A DNA stretch of 43,616 bases from Pseudoxanthomonas sp. J35 (GTDB lineage: Bacteria > Pseudomonadota > Gammaproteobacteria > Xanthomonadales > Xanthomonadaceae). The position numbers and the translations under genes are program-made. Where the stretch lies: the NCBI RefSeq assembly GCF_000513995.1, contig NZ_AZVB01000026.1, positions 920-44,535 of the forward strand, read 5' to 3'. Below, one piece after another: positions 18,056 through 25,695 of the stretch. Each line of letters begins with the position of its first letter. Positions within the stretch are counted from its first letter, which is position 1. The notes under the pieces were generated by a model. The model made no database searches. It saw only the letters and a list, made by a program, of their open reading frames with translations, and had not been told where the DNA came from.

Positions 18056-19258
18056 ATGCACGCCCTCTTCCGCTTCCTGCCCGCCGCCCTCCTGCTGATG
18101 ACCACCGCCTGCGCCAGCACGCCGCAGCCGGCCGCGACGCACGCGACGCTGCGCGTGGCCACCTACAACACCTCGCTGTACGACGACGAGGACGGCGGCC
18201 TGGTCCGCCGCCTGGAAGCCGGCGACGAGAGCGCGCGCAGGATCGCCGCAGTGCTGCAGCAGGTGCGCCCGGACCTGGTCCTGCTCAACGAATTCGACTA
18301 CGACCCCGAAGGCCGCGCCGCCGACCTGTTCCAGCGCCGGTACCTGGAACAGCCGCAGGCCGGCGGCGGCGAACCGCTGCGCTATCCCTACCGCTACCTG
18401 GCCGAGGTCAACACCGGCGTGCCCAGCGGCCTGGACCTGGACAACAACGGTGTGGTCGGCGGCGAAGGCCGCGCCCGCGGCAACGACGCCTGGGGCTACG
18501 GCCTGCACCCGGGCCAGTACGGCATGCTGGTGCTGTCGATGCATCCGATCGACGCGGCGCAGGTGCGCAGCTTCCGCCTGCTGCGCTGGGCCGACATGCC
18601 CGGCGCGCGGCGCCCGCTCGACCCGGCCACCGGCCAGCCCTGGCACAAGGACGAGGTATGGCGGCAGCTGCGCCTGTCGTCCAAGTCGCACTGGGACGTG
18701 CCGGTGCGCACGCCGCTGGGCACGGTGCACTTCCTGGTCTCGCACCCGACCCCGCCGGTGTTCGACGGTCCGGAGGACCGCAACGGTGCGCGCAACGCCG
18801 ACGAGATCCGGCTGTGGCAGGACTACATCTCGCCGGGCGAACACCCGTGGCTGTGCGATGACGCCGGGCGCTGCGGCGGCCTCGCGCCGGACGCGCGCTT
18901 CGTCATCGCCGGCGACCTCAACAACGATCCGGTCGACGGCGACGGCCACAGCGAAGCCATCCTCGGCCTGCTCGAACATCCGCGCGTGCTGCGCATGGCC
19001 ACGCCGAGCTCGATCGGCGGCGCGGAAAAGGCCCGTGCCTATGCCGCGGCCGGGCTGCAGCACCGCGGCGCACCGGCGCACGTGACCGGCGATTTCGGCC
19101 CTCGCTCCGGCGCGATGCGCCTGGACTACGTGCTGCCGTCCACCGGCTTCGCCCTGCGCGGCAGCGGCGTGTTCTGGCCGGCTTCGGACGATCCCGCAGC
19201 GGCCATCGCCGATGCCAGCGACCACCACCTGGTATGGGTGGAGCTTGCCGCCGACTGA
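18056..19258 (+). CDS. Secreted lipoprotein of the endonuclease/exonuclease/phosphatase family
   Basis: 400 aa. The N-terminus MHALFRFLPAALLLMTTAC is a lipoprotein signal with lipobox MTTAC, so the mature protein is anchored by Cys19. The EEP fold is recognisable from RVATYNTSLYDDE, QVRPDLVLLNEFDYD (metal-binding Glu), ISHPTPPVFDG-like VSHPTPPVF, FVIAGDLNNDPVDGDG (Asp/Asn motif) and the final DASDHHLVWVEL (catalytic DHH). Related proteins act as extracellular nucleases or phosphodiesterases. The substrate here is not known. It may serve phosphate scavenging or nucleic acid degradation at the cell surface. Confidence 0.88.
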   Translation: MHALFRFLPAALLLMTTACASTPQPAATHATLRVATYNTSLYDDEDGGLVRRLEAGDESARRIAAVLQQVRPDLVLLNEFDYDPEGRAADLFQRRYLEQPQAGGGEPLRYPYRYLAEVNTGVPSGLDLDNNGVVGGEGRARGNDAWGYGLHPGQYGMLVLSMHPIDAAQVRSFRLLRWADMPGARRPLDPATGQPWHKDEVWRQLRLSSKSHWDVPVRTPLGTVHFLVSHPTPPVFDGPEDRNGARNADEIRLWQDYISPGEHPWLCDDAGRCGGLAPDARFVIAGDLNNDPVDGDGHSEAILGLLEHPRVLRMATPSSIGGAEKARAYAAAGLQHRGAPAHVTGDFGPRSGAMRLDYVLPSTGFALRGSGVFWPASDDPAAAIADASDHHLVWVELAAD

Positions 19259-19294
19259 ACGGCACCGGGGGTCCGGAAAGGCGGCAGTGGGCGA

Positions 19295-19308
19295 TTGATT
19301 TCAATCAA
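19295..19308 (+). promoter_or_regulatory. Perfect FNR/Anr-type box
   Basis: TTGAT-TTCA-ATCAA matches the FNR consensus TTGAT-N4-ATCAA at every position. It sits within a larger 18-bp palindrome (19293-19310). Its centre is 41.5 bp upstream of position 19343, the classic class II activator spacing if transcription starts at 19343. Confidence 0.8.
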
Positions 19309-19327
19309 TCTCCCCTTCGGGATGGCG

Positions 19328-19336
19328 TGCTGCAAT
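19328..19336 (+). promoter_or_regulatory. Extended -10 for the roadblock operon
   Basis: TGC-TGCAAT (four of six matches to TATAAT plus an upstream TGN) ends 6 bp before the ATG at 19343. Together with the FNR box it predicts a transcription start at the A of the start codon, i.e. a leaderless mRNA. No Shine-Dalgarno sequence is present. Confidence 0.5.
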
Positions 19337-19342
19337 GAATAC

Positions 19343-19732
19343 ATGAACGCGATCCCCCTCCAGCAGAACCAAAGGGCCCAGCAGATCCATCAGACGCTGG
19401 CGGACCTCAACACCTCCAGCGCCGACATCGAAGCCTCGGCCCTGATCTCGATCGACGGCCTGCTGATCGATGCGGTCATGCCCCAGGGCATGGACGAAGA
19501 CCGCATCGGCGCCATGTCGGCGGCGCTGCTCTCGCTCGGCGAGCGCACCGCGCGCGAACTGGGCCGCGGCCGCCTCGAGCGCGTCCTGGTCCAGGGCGAG
19601 CACGGCTACGTGATCATGACCGCCGCCGGCGAAGAGGCCGTGCTGACCGTGCTGACCAAGGCCGAGGTGAAGCTGGGCCTGGCCTTCCTTGACATCAAGC
19701 GTGCCGCGCAGGCCCTCGGCAGGATCGTCTGA
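19343..19732 (+). CDS. Roadblock/LC7 domain protein
   Basis: 129 aa made almost entirely of one roadblock/LC7 domain: DIEASALISIDGLLIDAVMPQ, then MSAALLSLGERTARELGRGRLERVLVQGEHGYVIMTAAGEEAVLTVLTKAEVKLGLAFLDIKRAA. In bacteria such proteins usually pair with Ras-like GTPases (MglB with MglA) or act as dimeric scaffolds. No GTPase gene is nearby. It leads a five-gene operon with gaps of 2 bp or ATGA overlaps. The ATG at 19343 is chosen because upstream in-frame sequence contains the FNR box. The precise role is unknown; a scaffold or regulator for the PAS and PhnD-like partners is my inference. Confidence 0.88.
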   Translation: MNAIPLQQNQRAQQIHQTLADLNTSSADIEASALISIDGLLIDAVMPQGMDEDRIGAMSAALLSLGERTARELGRGRLERVLVQGEHGYVIMTAAGEEAVLTVLTKAEVKLGLAFLDIKRAAQALGRIV

Positions 19733-19734
19733 AC

Positions 19735-20238
19735 ATGCGCGTGCTCCCCGACATGGTCCCGCCGGCGGAGCCGCATCGCTCCGCCAAAGCCATCTACCAG
19801 GACGGCACCTCCCGCGTCATCCACTGGAGCGATCGCGAGGTGCCCTTCCCCGACGGCCGTCTCATCGTCTCCAGGACCGACCTGGACGGCATCATCACCC
19901 ACGCCAACGCGGCCTTCGTCGAGATCAGCGGCTACAGCCGCGAGGAACTGATCGGCGCCCCGCACCACATCCTGCGCCACCCGGACATGCCCAAGGTCGC
20001 CTTCAAGGACCTGTGGGACACCCTCAAGCAGGGCCGCAAGTGGCACGGCTACGTCAAGAACCTGCGCAAGGACGGCGCCCACTACTGGGTCTACGCCACC
20101 GCGCTGCCGAACGTGCGCAACGGCGAGGTCGTCGGCTACACCTCGGTGCGCCGCAAGCCTTCGCGCAAGCGCATCGAGGAGCTGGTGCCGGTCTACCAGA
20201 AGTGGCTCGAGGAAGAGATCGCAGGAGTGGGCGCATGA
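19735..20238 (+). CDS. Stand-alone Aer-type PAS sensor protein
   Basis: 167 aa starting 2 bp after the roadblock stop. A single PAS domain covers about residues 33-150: PDGRLIVSRTDLDGIITHANAAFVEISGYSREELIGAPHHILRHPDMP, then FKDLWDTLKQGRKWHGYVKNLRKDGAHYWV and GYTSVRRKPSR. The RHPDMP and KW residues match the FAD-binding PAS of the aerotaxis receptor Aer. The HAMP and methyl-accepting signalling domains of Aer are absent, and no output domain is fused. It may therefore sense redox state and pass the signal by contact, probably to operon partners. FAD binding is inferred from similarity. Confidence 0.85.
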   Translation: MRVLPDMVPPAEPHRSAKAIYQDGTSRVIHWSDREVPFPDGRLIVSRTDLDGIITHANAAFVEISGYSREELIGAPHHILRHPDMPKVAFKDLWDTLKQGRKWHGYVKNLRKDGAHYWVYATALPNVRNGEVVGYTSVRRKPSRKRIEELVPVYQKWLEEEIAGVGA

Positions 20239-20987
20239 CGCTGAACATGCTGGTGGCGCCGGACTTCGCGCCCGAGAACTTCCCCGGCTGGTACATGCTC
20301 AGCACCCTGCTGCAGGGCCGCTCCGGCCTGCGCCTGCACCTGCTGATGCCCAGCGACGCCCACGAACAGGTGCGCATGCTGGCCGACGGCGGCGTCGACC
20401 TGGTCTACGCCAATCCCTTCGATGCCACCTCGCTGATCCGCAGCGAAGGCTACATCCCGTTCGCGCGCCCGGCCGGGCATTCGGACGAGATGGTGATCGC
20501 CACGGCCGCGACCTCGCCGCTCAACTGCGTCGAGGACCTGCAGCCGGGCTGCAGCATCGCCCTCACCGACAACCGCGACGTCAAGCTGATCGGCCTGCGC
20601 CTGCTCGAACCGGCCGACCTGGCCGAACAGGACATCCGCTGGGAACTGGCCAACAGCTACCAGGCCGCCGCGCGCATGACCCTCAACGGCCAGGTGGACG
20701 CGGGCTTCTTCCTCGCCTCGGCCTACCACTCGCTGGCGCGCATCACCCGCGAGCGGCTGAAGGTGTTGGTGGAAAGCAAGCTGCGCGACATCAGCCACGT
20801 GCTGCTGGCCCACCCGCGCATGACCGAAGACCTGCCCAGGCTGTCCGAGGCCCTGCTCGGCGTGAACCCGGCCGACCCGGGCGACCTGGAAGTGCTCAGG
20901 GCGCTGGGCCTGGCCAACGGCTTCGAGGCCATGGAGCAGGAAGACGCCGAGTTCATGATCGACCTGATGGACACCCTGCTGGATTGA
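20235..20987 (+). CDS. Cytoplasmic PhnD-like substrate-binding-fold protein
   Basis: 250 aa with ATGA overlap to the PAS gene. The fold is that of type 2 periplasmic binding proteins of the PhnD/SsuA kind: LNMLVAPDFAPENFPGWYMLSTLL, ADGGVDLVYANPFDATSLI, LNCVEDLQPGCSIALTDNRDVKLIGLRLL and GQVDAGFFLASAYHSLA. Unlike transport proteins it has no signal peptide or lipobox, and no ABC transporter genes are nearby. It is therefore likely a cytoplasmic ligand sensor. The ligand is unknown. An acidic tail (MEQEDAEFMIDLMDTLLD) may be an interaction helix. Confidence 0.82.
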   Translation: MTLNMLVAPDFAPENFPGWYMLSTLLQGRSGLRLHLLMPSDAHEQVRMLADGGVDLVYANPFDATSLIRSEGYIPFARPAGHSDEMVIATAATSPLNCVEDLQPGCSIALTDNRDVKLIGLRLLEPADLAEQDIRWELANSYQAAARMTLNGQVDAGFFLASAYHSLARITRERLKVLVESKLRDISHVLLAHPRMTEDLPRLSEALLGVNPADPGDLEVLRALGLANGFEAMEQEDAEFMIDLMDTLLD

Positions 20988-20989
20988 CC

Positions 20990-21619
20990 ATGCCCGGGAC
21001 CGCCGCCTCGCTCAACGCACGCCGCCAGTTCCGCACCCGCACCTGTGCGGTGCTGCGCGCCCCGCAGGACGCCAGCGCGCACCTGGCGCGCCTGCAGTCG
21101 GCCCTGCAGCTGGGCGACGTGGAACCGCTGCAGGGCACGCTGGCGGACCTGTTCGTGGCCCTGCCCAAGGAAGAGACCGCGATCCGCCAGGCCGCGCTGG
21201 CCCTGGCGGCGCCGCGGCTGCCGCCCTACGTGGCCGAAGCCTTCGACCGCAACGCCCACGGCCACGCGCTGACCCAGGTCACCACCCTGGCCACGCGCTG
21301 GAGCGTGTTCGCCCAGCCTTCGGCCAGCGTGCCGGCGCGGATCCGCCGCGCCAGCCCCGACCATTCGCGACGCCTGGCGGCGCGGGTGGTGGAGGCCCTG
21401 CTCGACGGCGAGCCGCTGCAGGCGGCGCGCATCGAGCGCGACTTCCTCGACCACTGCGTCTCCTGCCAGGACAAGTTCGCCTTCATGCTCGCCAGCCGCG
21501 ACCTGCGCCGCCACGAGATCGCCGTGGGCGACCGCTGGGAACAGGTCGCCGCCTGGCTGGAACAGCACGCGGCGATGGGCGAGAAGCAGCCCCCGCCCCG
21601 TTCAACGACACGGACATGA
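20990..21619 (+). CDS. Unknown helical protein with CxxC motif
   Basis: 209 aa starting 2 bp after the PhnD-like gene and overlapping the next start by ATGA. It is mostly helical and rich in Ala, Leu and Arg. A CVSC motif sits in DHCVSCQDKFAFMLASRDLRRHE near the C-terminus, and another Cys is near the N-terminus (RTRTCAVLRAP). The CxxC pair could bind a metal or form a redox disulfide, which would fit a redox operon. I do not recognise the family. The alternative TTG start at 20984 would add two residues. Confidence 0.75.
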   Translation: MPGTAASLNARRQFRTRTCAVLRAPQDASAHLARLQSALQLGDVEPLQGTLADLFVALPKEETAIRQAALALAAPRLPPYVAEAFDRNAHGHALTQVTTLATRWSVFAQPSASVPARIRRASPDHSRRLAARVVEALLDGEPLQAARIERDFLDHCVSCQDKFAFMLASRDLRRHEIAVGDRWEQVAAWLEQHAAMGEKQPPPRSTTRT

Positions 21620-22254
21620 CCCAGACCCTCGACAGCGTCGAAACCCTCTCCACCGCCATGTGGGTCCTGCCGACCCCGCGCGGTGCGCTGCATGCCTTCT
21701 CCTCCCCGGACCCGACGCCGATGCAGCGCGCGGTACAGGCGATGCTGCGCGACCAGTCCGCCCCGCCGCTGGAAAGCTGGCGCCGCAACCACGACCAGGG
21801 CGGGCGCATGCTCGAGCAGCTGCGCGAGCGGCAGTGGGTGCAGCTGCTGCGTCGCGAGGTGCCGGCGCCGGACGTGCGCCTGGGCGACTTCGCCCAGCAC
21901 GTGATCGCGCCGCTGTCCGGCGAGCGCCGCGCGGTGCTGGCCTCCGACAGCGGCTTCTGCCTGGGCCAGTCCGGCCTGTCGCAGGAGCAGGCCGAGACGC
22001 TCAGCGCCGCGGCCGCCGACTACTCCTCCTTCGCGCAGCGCCAGGCGCGCCGTGGCTGGGACGGGGCGCGCCGCGTCTCCTTCCACAGCGACCCGGACAT
22101 GCTGCTGCCGGACTGGTCGTTCGTGCCGTTCTGGGTCGACGGCACCGGCTACTGGCTGATCCTGGCCGGCGAACCGCTGCTCAACAACCTGGCGATGGTC
22201 GAGCTGGTGTGGAGCATCCAGCTGGCCGGCGCACGCTTCGCCGCGCCGCTCTGA
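21616..22254 (+). CDS. Second roadblock-like protein, last gene of the operon
   Basis: 212 aa. The C-terminal 110 residues look like a diverged roadblock/LC7 domain. The stretch RRAVLASDSGFCLGQSGLSQEQAETLSAAAADYSSFAQR lines up with ALISIDGLLIDAVMPQGMDEDRIGAMSAALLSLGER of the first gene. The ending WLILAGEPLLNNLAMVELVWSIQLA lines up with VLTVLTKAEVKLGLAFLDIKRAA. The N-terminal 100 residues are unlike anything I know. A roadblock homodimer or heterodimer with the first gene product is plausible. Similarity was judged by eye only. Confidence 0.7.
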   Translation: MTQTLDSVETLSTAMWVLPTPRGALHAFSSPDPTPMQRAVQAMLRDQSAPPLESWRRNHDQGGRMLEQLRERQWVQLLRREVPAPDVRLGDFAQHVIAPLSGERRAVLASDSGFCLGQSGLSQEQAETLSAAAADYSSFAQRQARRGWDGARRVSFHSDPDMLLPDWSFVPFWVDGTGYWLILAGEPLLNNLAMVELVWSIQLAGARFAAPL

Positions 22255-22276
22255 TCGAAGCGAAGTGAAGGCAGTT

Positions 22277-22309
22277 GCGCCGCCGCCCTCGGGCGGCGGC
22301 GCTGTTTTT
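22277..22309 (+). terminator. Strong rho-independent terminator of the roadblock operon
   Basis: A perfect 12-bp GC stem at 22277-22302 (GCGCCGCCGCCC/GGGCGGCGGCGC) with a 2-nt loop is followed by TGTTTTT. It lies 22 bp after the last stop codon and before the converging purT gene. Confidence 0.9.
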
Positions 22310-22349
22310 ACCGCCAGGGCATCACGTCGCGCTGGATCGCGTGTGCCCG

Positions 22350-23552
22350 TCAGGGCATCACGTCGATCCTGATCGCTTCCGCCGCCTCGCGGGCGATGGC
22401 GCGCGCGGCGTCCACGTCGGCCGCCCGCGCCAGGGTGACGCCGACGCGGCGATGCCCTTCCACGCGCGGCTTGCCGAACAGGCGCAGCGCCGTGGTCGGT
22501 GCCTGCAGCGCCGCTTCGACGTTCGAGAACACCGGCACGCCGTGGCCGTAGGCCAGCAGCGCGCACGAGGCCGACGGGCCGCTCTGCGGCACCACCCCGC
22601 CTTCGCCGGCGCCGACCGGCAGGCCGAGGATGGCGCGCGCATGCAGGGCGAACTCGCTCAGTTCCTGCGAGACCAGGGTGACCAGGCCGGTGTCGTGCGG
22701 GCGCGGCGACACTTCCGAGAACCACACCTGGTCGCCCTTCACGAACAGCTCGACGCCGAACACGCCCCAGCCGCCGAGGTCGCCGGTGACGGCGCGGGCG
22801 ATTTCCTGGGCGCGCTGCAGCGCCAGCGGCGACATCGGCTGCGGCTGCCAGCTCTCGCGGTAGTCGCCGTCACGCTGCAGGTGGCCGATCGGTTCGCAGA
22901 AGCTGGTGCCGCCGGCGTGGCGCACGGTCAACAGGGTGATCTCGTAGTCGAAGTCGACGAACCCCTCGACGATGCAGCGGCCGGCGCCGGCGCGGCCGCC
23001 GGTCTGGGCGTACTCCCAGGCGGCGCCGATCTCCTCGGCGTGGCGCACGGTGCTCTGGCCCTTGCCCGACGACGACATCACCGGCTTGACCACGCACGGC
23101 AGGCCGATGGCGGCGATGGCCTCGCGGTACTCCTCCTCGGTATCGACGAAGCGGTACGGCGAGGTCGGCAGGCCGAGGGTCTCGGCGGCAAGGCGGCGGA
23201 TGCCTTCGCGGTCCATGGTCAGGCGCGCGGCGCGCGCGGTCGGGATGACGCGCAGGCCGTGCTCGCGTTCCAGCTCGACCAGGGTCTCGGTGTGGATCGC
23301 CTCGATCTCCGGGACGATCAGGTCCGGCTTCTCCAGGGCGATGAGTTCGCGCAGGGCGAAGGTGTCGAGCATGTCGACGACGTGGCTGCGATGGGCCACG
23401 TGCATGGCCGGGGCATCGGCATAGCGGTCGGCGGCGACCACTTCCACGCCCAGGCGCTGCAGCTCGATCGCCACTTCCTTGCCCAGTTCGCCCGATCCGA
23501 GCAGCAGGACGCGGGTGGCATGGGGAGACAGCGGGGTTCCGATCCGGACCAT
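22350..23552 (-). CDS. purT: Formate-dependent phosphoribosylglycinamide formyltransferase
   Basis: Makes formyl-GAR from GAR, formate and ATP in purine synthesis without folate. It is 400 aa, the usual size. The N-terminal Rossmann-like domain is [45 protein letters not shown]. The ATP-grasp signature is [16 protein letters not shown], with [17 protein letters not shown] and [18 protein letters not shown]. The start is ATG 23552; in-frame sequence upstream is repeat DNA. It is a single gene, convergent with the roadblock operon and followed by REP repeats upstream. Confidence 0.96.
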   Translation of the reverse strand: MVRIGTPLSPHATRVLLLGSGELGKEVAIELQRLGVEVVAADRYADAPAMHVAHRSHVVDMLDTFALRELIALEKPDLIVPEIEAIHTETLVELEREHGLRVIPTARAARLTMDREGIRRLAAETLGLPTSPYRFVDTEEEYREAIAAIGLPCVVKPVMSSSGKGQSTVRHAEEIGAAWEYAQTGGRAGAGRCIVEGFVDFDYEITLLTVRHAGGTSFCEPIGHLQRDGDYRESWQPQPMSPLALQRAQEIARAVTGDLGGWGVFGVELFVKGDQVWFSEVSPRPHDTGLVTLVSQELSEFALHARAILGLPVGAGEGGVVPQSGPSASCALLAYGHGVPVFSNVEAALQAPTTALRLFGKPRVEGHRRVGVTLARAADVDAARAIAREAAEAIRIDVMP

Positions 23553-23583
23553 GGCGGGCTTCGCAAGGCAATGGGCCCACCAT

Positions 23584-23752
23584 TGTAGAGCGGGGCCTGC
23601 CCCGCTGCCGTCGCCGCGAAGAGCAGCGGTGCAGGCCACGCCAGCATGTGCTGTTGCGGCATACCCCCGCGTACCGGCCCCCGGATGCGCTTCGCTTATC
23701 CGGGCTACCGACTGCCGTCGCACGCGACGCAGCGGGGCAAGCCCCGCTCTAC
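23584..23752. repeat. REP cluster upstream of purT
   Basis: A short REP at 23584-23605 (GTAGAGCGGGGCCTGCCCCG) is followed by an inverse long-type unit at about 23679-23707 (ending TATCCGGGCTAC). An inverse short unit follows at 23731-23752. A half-copy of the palindromic element family (GGCATACCCCCGCG, 23658-23671) sits between them. Confidence 0.8.
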
Positions 23753-23803
23753 AGGAAGACGCGGCACCCATCAGCCCCCCAAGGCGGCGGGGGAGCAAAG
23801 AAC

Positions 23804-24019
23804 GAAGCCACGACCGGAACGCCCCCGAAGACGCGGTAGCGCGGGGTATGCAGAAGCGTGTGGCTGGACGATGCGGTTGGAAGGCCGGCGCGTGGCGACG
23901 CGCCAGGCATGGCCAGCGCCCGAGCTCATTCCCGGCGCGGCGCAAGCAGGCCATGGATGGCCTGCGGTCGGCTGTTGGAACCATGGATGGCGGAACCAGC
24001 CGATGCGCCATACCCCCGG
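23804..24019. repeat. Structured palindromic element, copy 2
   Basis: Shares blocks GAAGCCACGACC (23804-23815), CCCGAAGACGCGG (23824-23836), GCGCAAGCAG (23940-23949), GCGGAACC (23990-23997) and GATGCGCCATACCCCCG (24002-24018) with copy 1. The hairpin at 23946-23965 has a 7-bp stem GCAGGCC/GGCCTGC and the same ATGGAT loop. An extra segment of about 80 bp separates the left and right parts, and the outer arms are decayed. The rest of the 628-bp gap between purT and the SPFH gene shows no gene. Confidence 0.72.
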
Positions 24020-24129
24020 AGCTGGCGCCCCCGCTGCGCGATCGAACCCTAGCCGCCCTCGCGATCGGGACCGTCCGACGGCGCCCCCTCGCGCCTGCCC
24101 TCTCGGGGGAGGGGATGTCCCGGGGGCAC

Positions 24130-24157
24130 TTGACGTCTGATATCAAATTGATATCTT
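24130..24157 (+). promoter_or_regulatory. SPFH operon promoter with embedded palindromic operator
   Basis: -35 TTGACG (24130-24135), 16-bp spacer, -10 TATCTT (24152-24157). The perfect 17-bp palindrome GATATCAAATTGATATC (24139-24155) fills the spacer and overlaps the -10. A protein bound there would block RNA polymerase. The Arc-type protein encoded in the operon is the obvious candidate. The region is distinctly AT-rich against its surroundings. Confidence 0.65.
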
Positions 24158-24181
24158 CGTCCTGCACCCAGGAGACCCGCC

Positions 24182-25045
24182 ATGAAAGAGCTTCCGATCC
24201 GTTCGCTTCCCGGTATCCCCGTCCTCATCGCGGTCCTGCTCGCCGCTGCGTCCACGGCGTGGCTGTTCTTCACCGGCATGGAGCAGGCCTCCGCCCCGAG
24301 GATCGCCACCTCGGTCGTGCTGGCCATCCTGACCGTCTTCGCCATCATCGGCCTCTACTCGATCCAGCCCAACCAGGCCGCCGTGCTGAGCCTGTTCGGC
24401 AAGTACGTCGGCACGGTCAAGGAAGCCGGCCTGCGCTGGAACAACCCCTTCTACGCCAAGCGCAAGGTCAGCCAGCGCGTGCGCAATTTCGAGAGCGGCC
24501 GGCTCAAGGTCAACGACCTGGACGGCAGCCCGATCGAGATCGCCGCGGTGATCGTGTGGCAGGTGGTGGACGCGGCCGAGGCGGTGTTCAACGTCGACGA
24601 CTACGAGAGCTTCGTCCACATCCAGTCCGAGGCGGCGCTGCGGGCGATGGCCTCCAGCTATCCCTATGACCAGCATGACGACGGCCAGGTCGCGCTGCGC
24701 AGCCACCCGCAGGAGATCTCCGAGCACCTGCAGGTGCAGATCGCCGAACGCCTGGGCCGGGCCGGCGTCGAGGTGATCGAGGCGCGCATCAGCCATCTGG
24801 CCTACGCGCCGGAAATCGCCCAGGCCATGCTGCAGCGCCAGCAGGCCAACGCGGTGATCGCAGCCCGCACGCGGATCGTCGCCGGTGCGGTGGGCATGGT
24901 CGAGATGGCCCTGGAGGAGCTGCAGAAGAACGACGTCGTGCAGCTGGACGAGGAGCGCAAGGCGCAGATGGTCAGCAACCTGCTGGTCGTGCTGTGCGGC
25001 GACCGCGGCATGCAGCCGGTCCTCAACGCCGGGTCGATCTACTGA
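24182..25045 (+). CDS. SPFH/Band 7 domain membrane protein
   Basis: 287 aa with a ribosome-binding site AGGAGA at 24170-24175. Two N-terminal membrane segments (residues about 12-30 and 41-59) are followed by the SPFH domain ([32 protein letters not shown], then [31 protein letters not shown]). A helical C-terminal part ([28 protein letters not shown]) would oligomerise. SPFH proteins form large ring assemblies that organise membrane domains and recruit proteases. It leads a run of eight genes with gaps of at most 14 bp. The role here is unknown. Confidence 0.9.
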   Translation: MKELPIRSLPGIPVLIAVLLAAASTAWLFFTGMEQASAPRIATSVVLAILTVFAIIGLYSIQPNQAAVLSLFGKYVGTVKEAGLRWNNPFYAKRKVSQRVRNFESGRLKVNDLDGSPIEIAAVIVWQVVDAAEAVFNVDDYESFVHIQSEAALRAMASSYPYDQHDDGQVALRSHPQEISEHLQVQIAERLGRAGVEVIEARISHLAYAPEIAQAMLQRQQANAVIAARTRIVAGAVGMVEMALEELQKNDVVQLDEERKAQMVSNLLVVLCGDRGMQPVLNAGSIY

Positions 25046-25329
25046 TGGAGGCGTTGGCTCCCCTGCTGCTGGCGCTGACCGGACTGCCGGCCGTGGGCAT
25101 CGCCGCGTGGTACGCGCGCGATGCCCGCGGTCCCTACGCCCGCGGCATCGCCCTGCGCTGGGCGCTGGCCTCGCTGGCGATCTTCGGCGGCGCCATCGGC
25201 CTGTACTTCGCCGGCGGCGACCGCACCGCCGCCACCGTGGTGGTGGTCGCGATGGTGGTGGCGGTCAACGCACTGGCGGTTTCGCTGGTGATGCACATGA
25301 AGCGCGGCGACCGGGATACGCGGCAATGA
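25045..25329 (+). CDS. Small membrane protein in the SPFH operon
   Basis: 94 aa. Its ATG overlaps the SPFH stop by one base (TGATG), so translation is coupled. Three hydrophobic segments are seen, at about 5-20, 34-52 and 59-83 ([23 protein letters not shown]). The tail is short and charged. The family is not recognised. The tight coupling suggests it works in the membrane with the SPFH protein. Confidence 0.75.
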   Translation: MEALAPLLLALTGLPAVGIAAWYARDARGPYARGIALRWALASLAIFGGAIGLYFAGGDRTAATVVVVAMVVAVNALAVSLVMHMKRGDRDTRQ

Positions 25330-25505
25330 GCGAGAAGAAGGCCTACCCGCTGCGGATCAACGCCGAAGTGCTGGCGGCGGCGCAGCGCTGGGCCGACGAC
25401 GAGCTGCGCAGCCTCAACGCGCAGATCGAGTACGTGCTGCGCGACGCGCTGCGCAAGGCTGGCCGGCTGCCCAAGCCCGGCGGGAAGAAGGAGAACGACG
25501 CATGA
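25326..25505 (+). CDS. Arc-type ribbon-helix-helix DNA-binding protein
   Basis: 59 aa with ATGA overlap to the upstream gene. The start [40 protein letters not shown] is a ribbon-helix-helix fold of the Arc/CopG kind. It has a short beta strand for DNA contact (AYPLRIN) and two helices, with the SLNAQIE motif typical of Arc family proteins. The tail is basic. It is likely the autoregulator of this operon through the 24139-24155 palindrome. That link is inferred from context. Arc proteins of this subtype commonly accompany SPFH genes. Confidence 0.85.
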   Translation: MSEKKAYPLRINAEVLAAAQRWADDELRSLNAQIEYVLRDALRKAGRLPKPGGKKENDA

Positions 25506-25681
25506 GCACGCGCTGGCAATACCACGTGGTGGAGATCAAGCCGACCGTGCTGAGCGGCTTCAAGCTCCAGGAAGTGCAGGAAGCCCTCTCCCGCCAGGGA
25601 CAGCTGGGCTGGGAGCTCGTCAACATCATCACGCACGCGCCGATGATGCCGCTGATGGCGGTGTTCAAGCGCCCGGACTGA
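25502..25681 (+). CDS. DUF4177 family small protein
   Basis: 59 aa with ATGA overlap to the Arc gene. The pattern [10 protein letters not shown], then [27 protein letters not shown] and LMAVFKRPD, is that of the short DUF4177 family. In that family a WEYxVv strand is followed by a helix, LGxxGWELV and a closing strand. The family has no known activity. Co-occurrence with an SPFH gene and Arc suggests a conserved functional set. Confidence 0.82.
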   Translation: MSTRWQYHVVEIKPTVLSGFKLQEVQEALSRQGQLGWELVNIITHAPMMPLMAVFKRPD

Positions 25682-25695
25682 AGGAGGAGCGCGCC

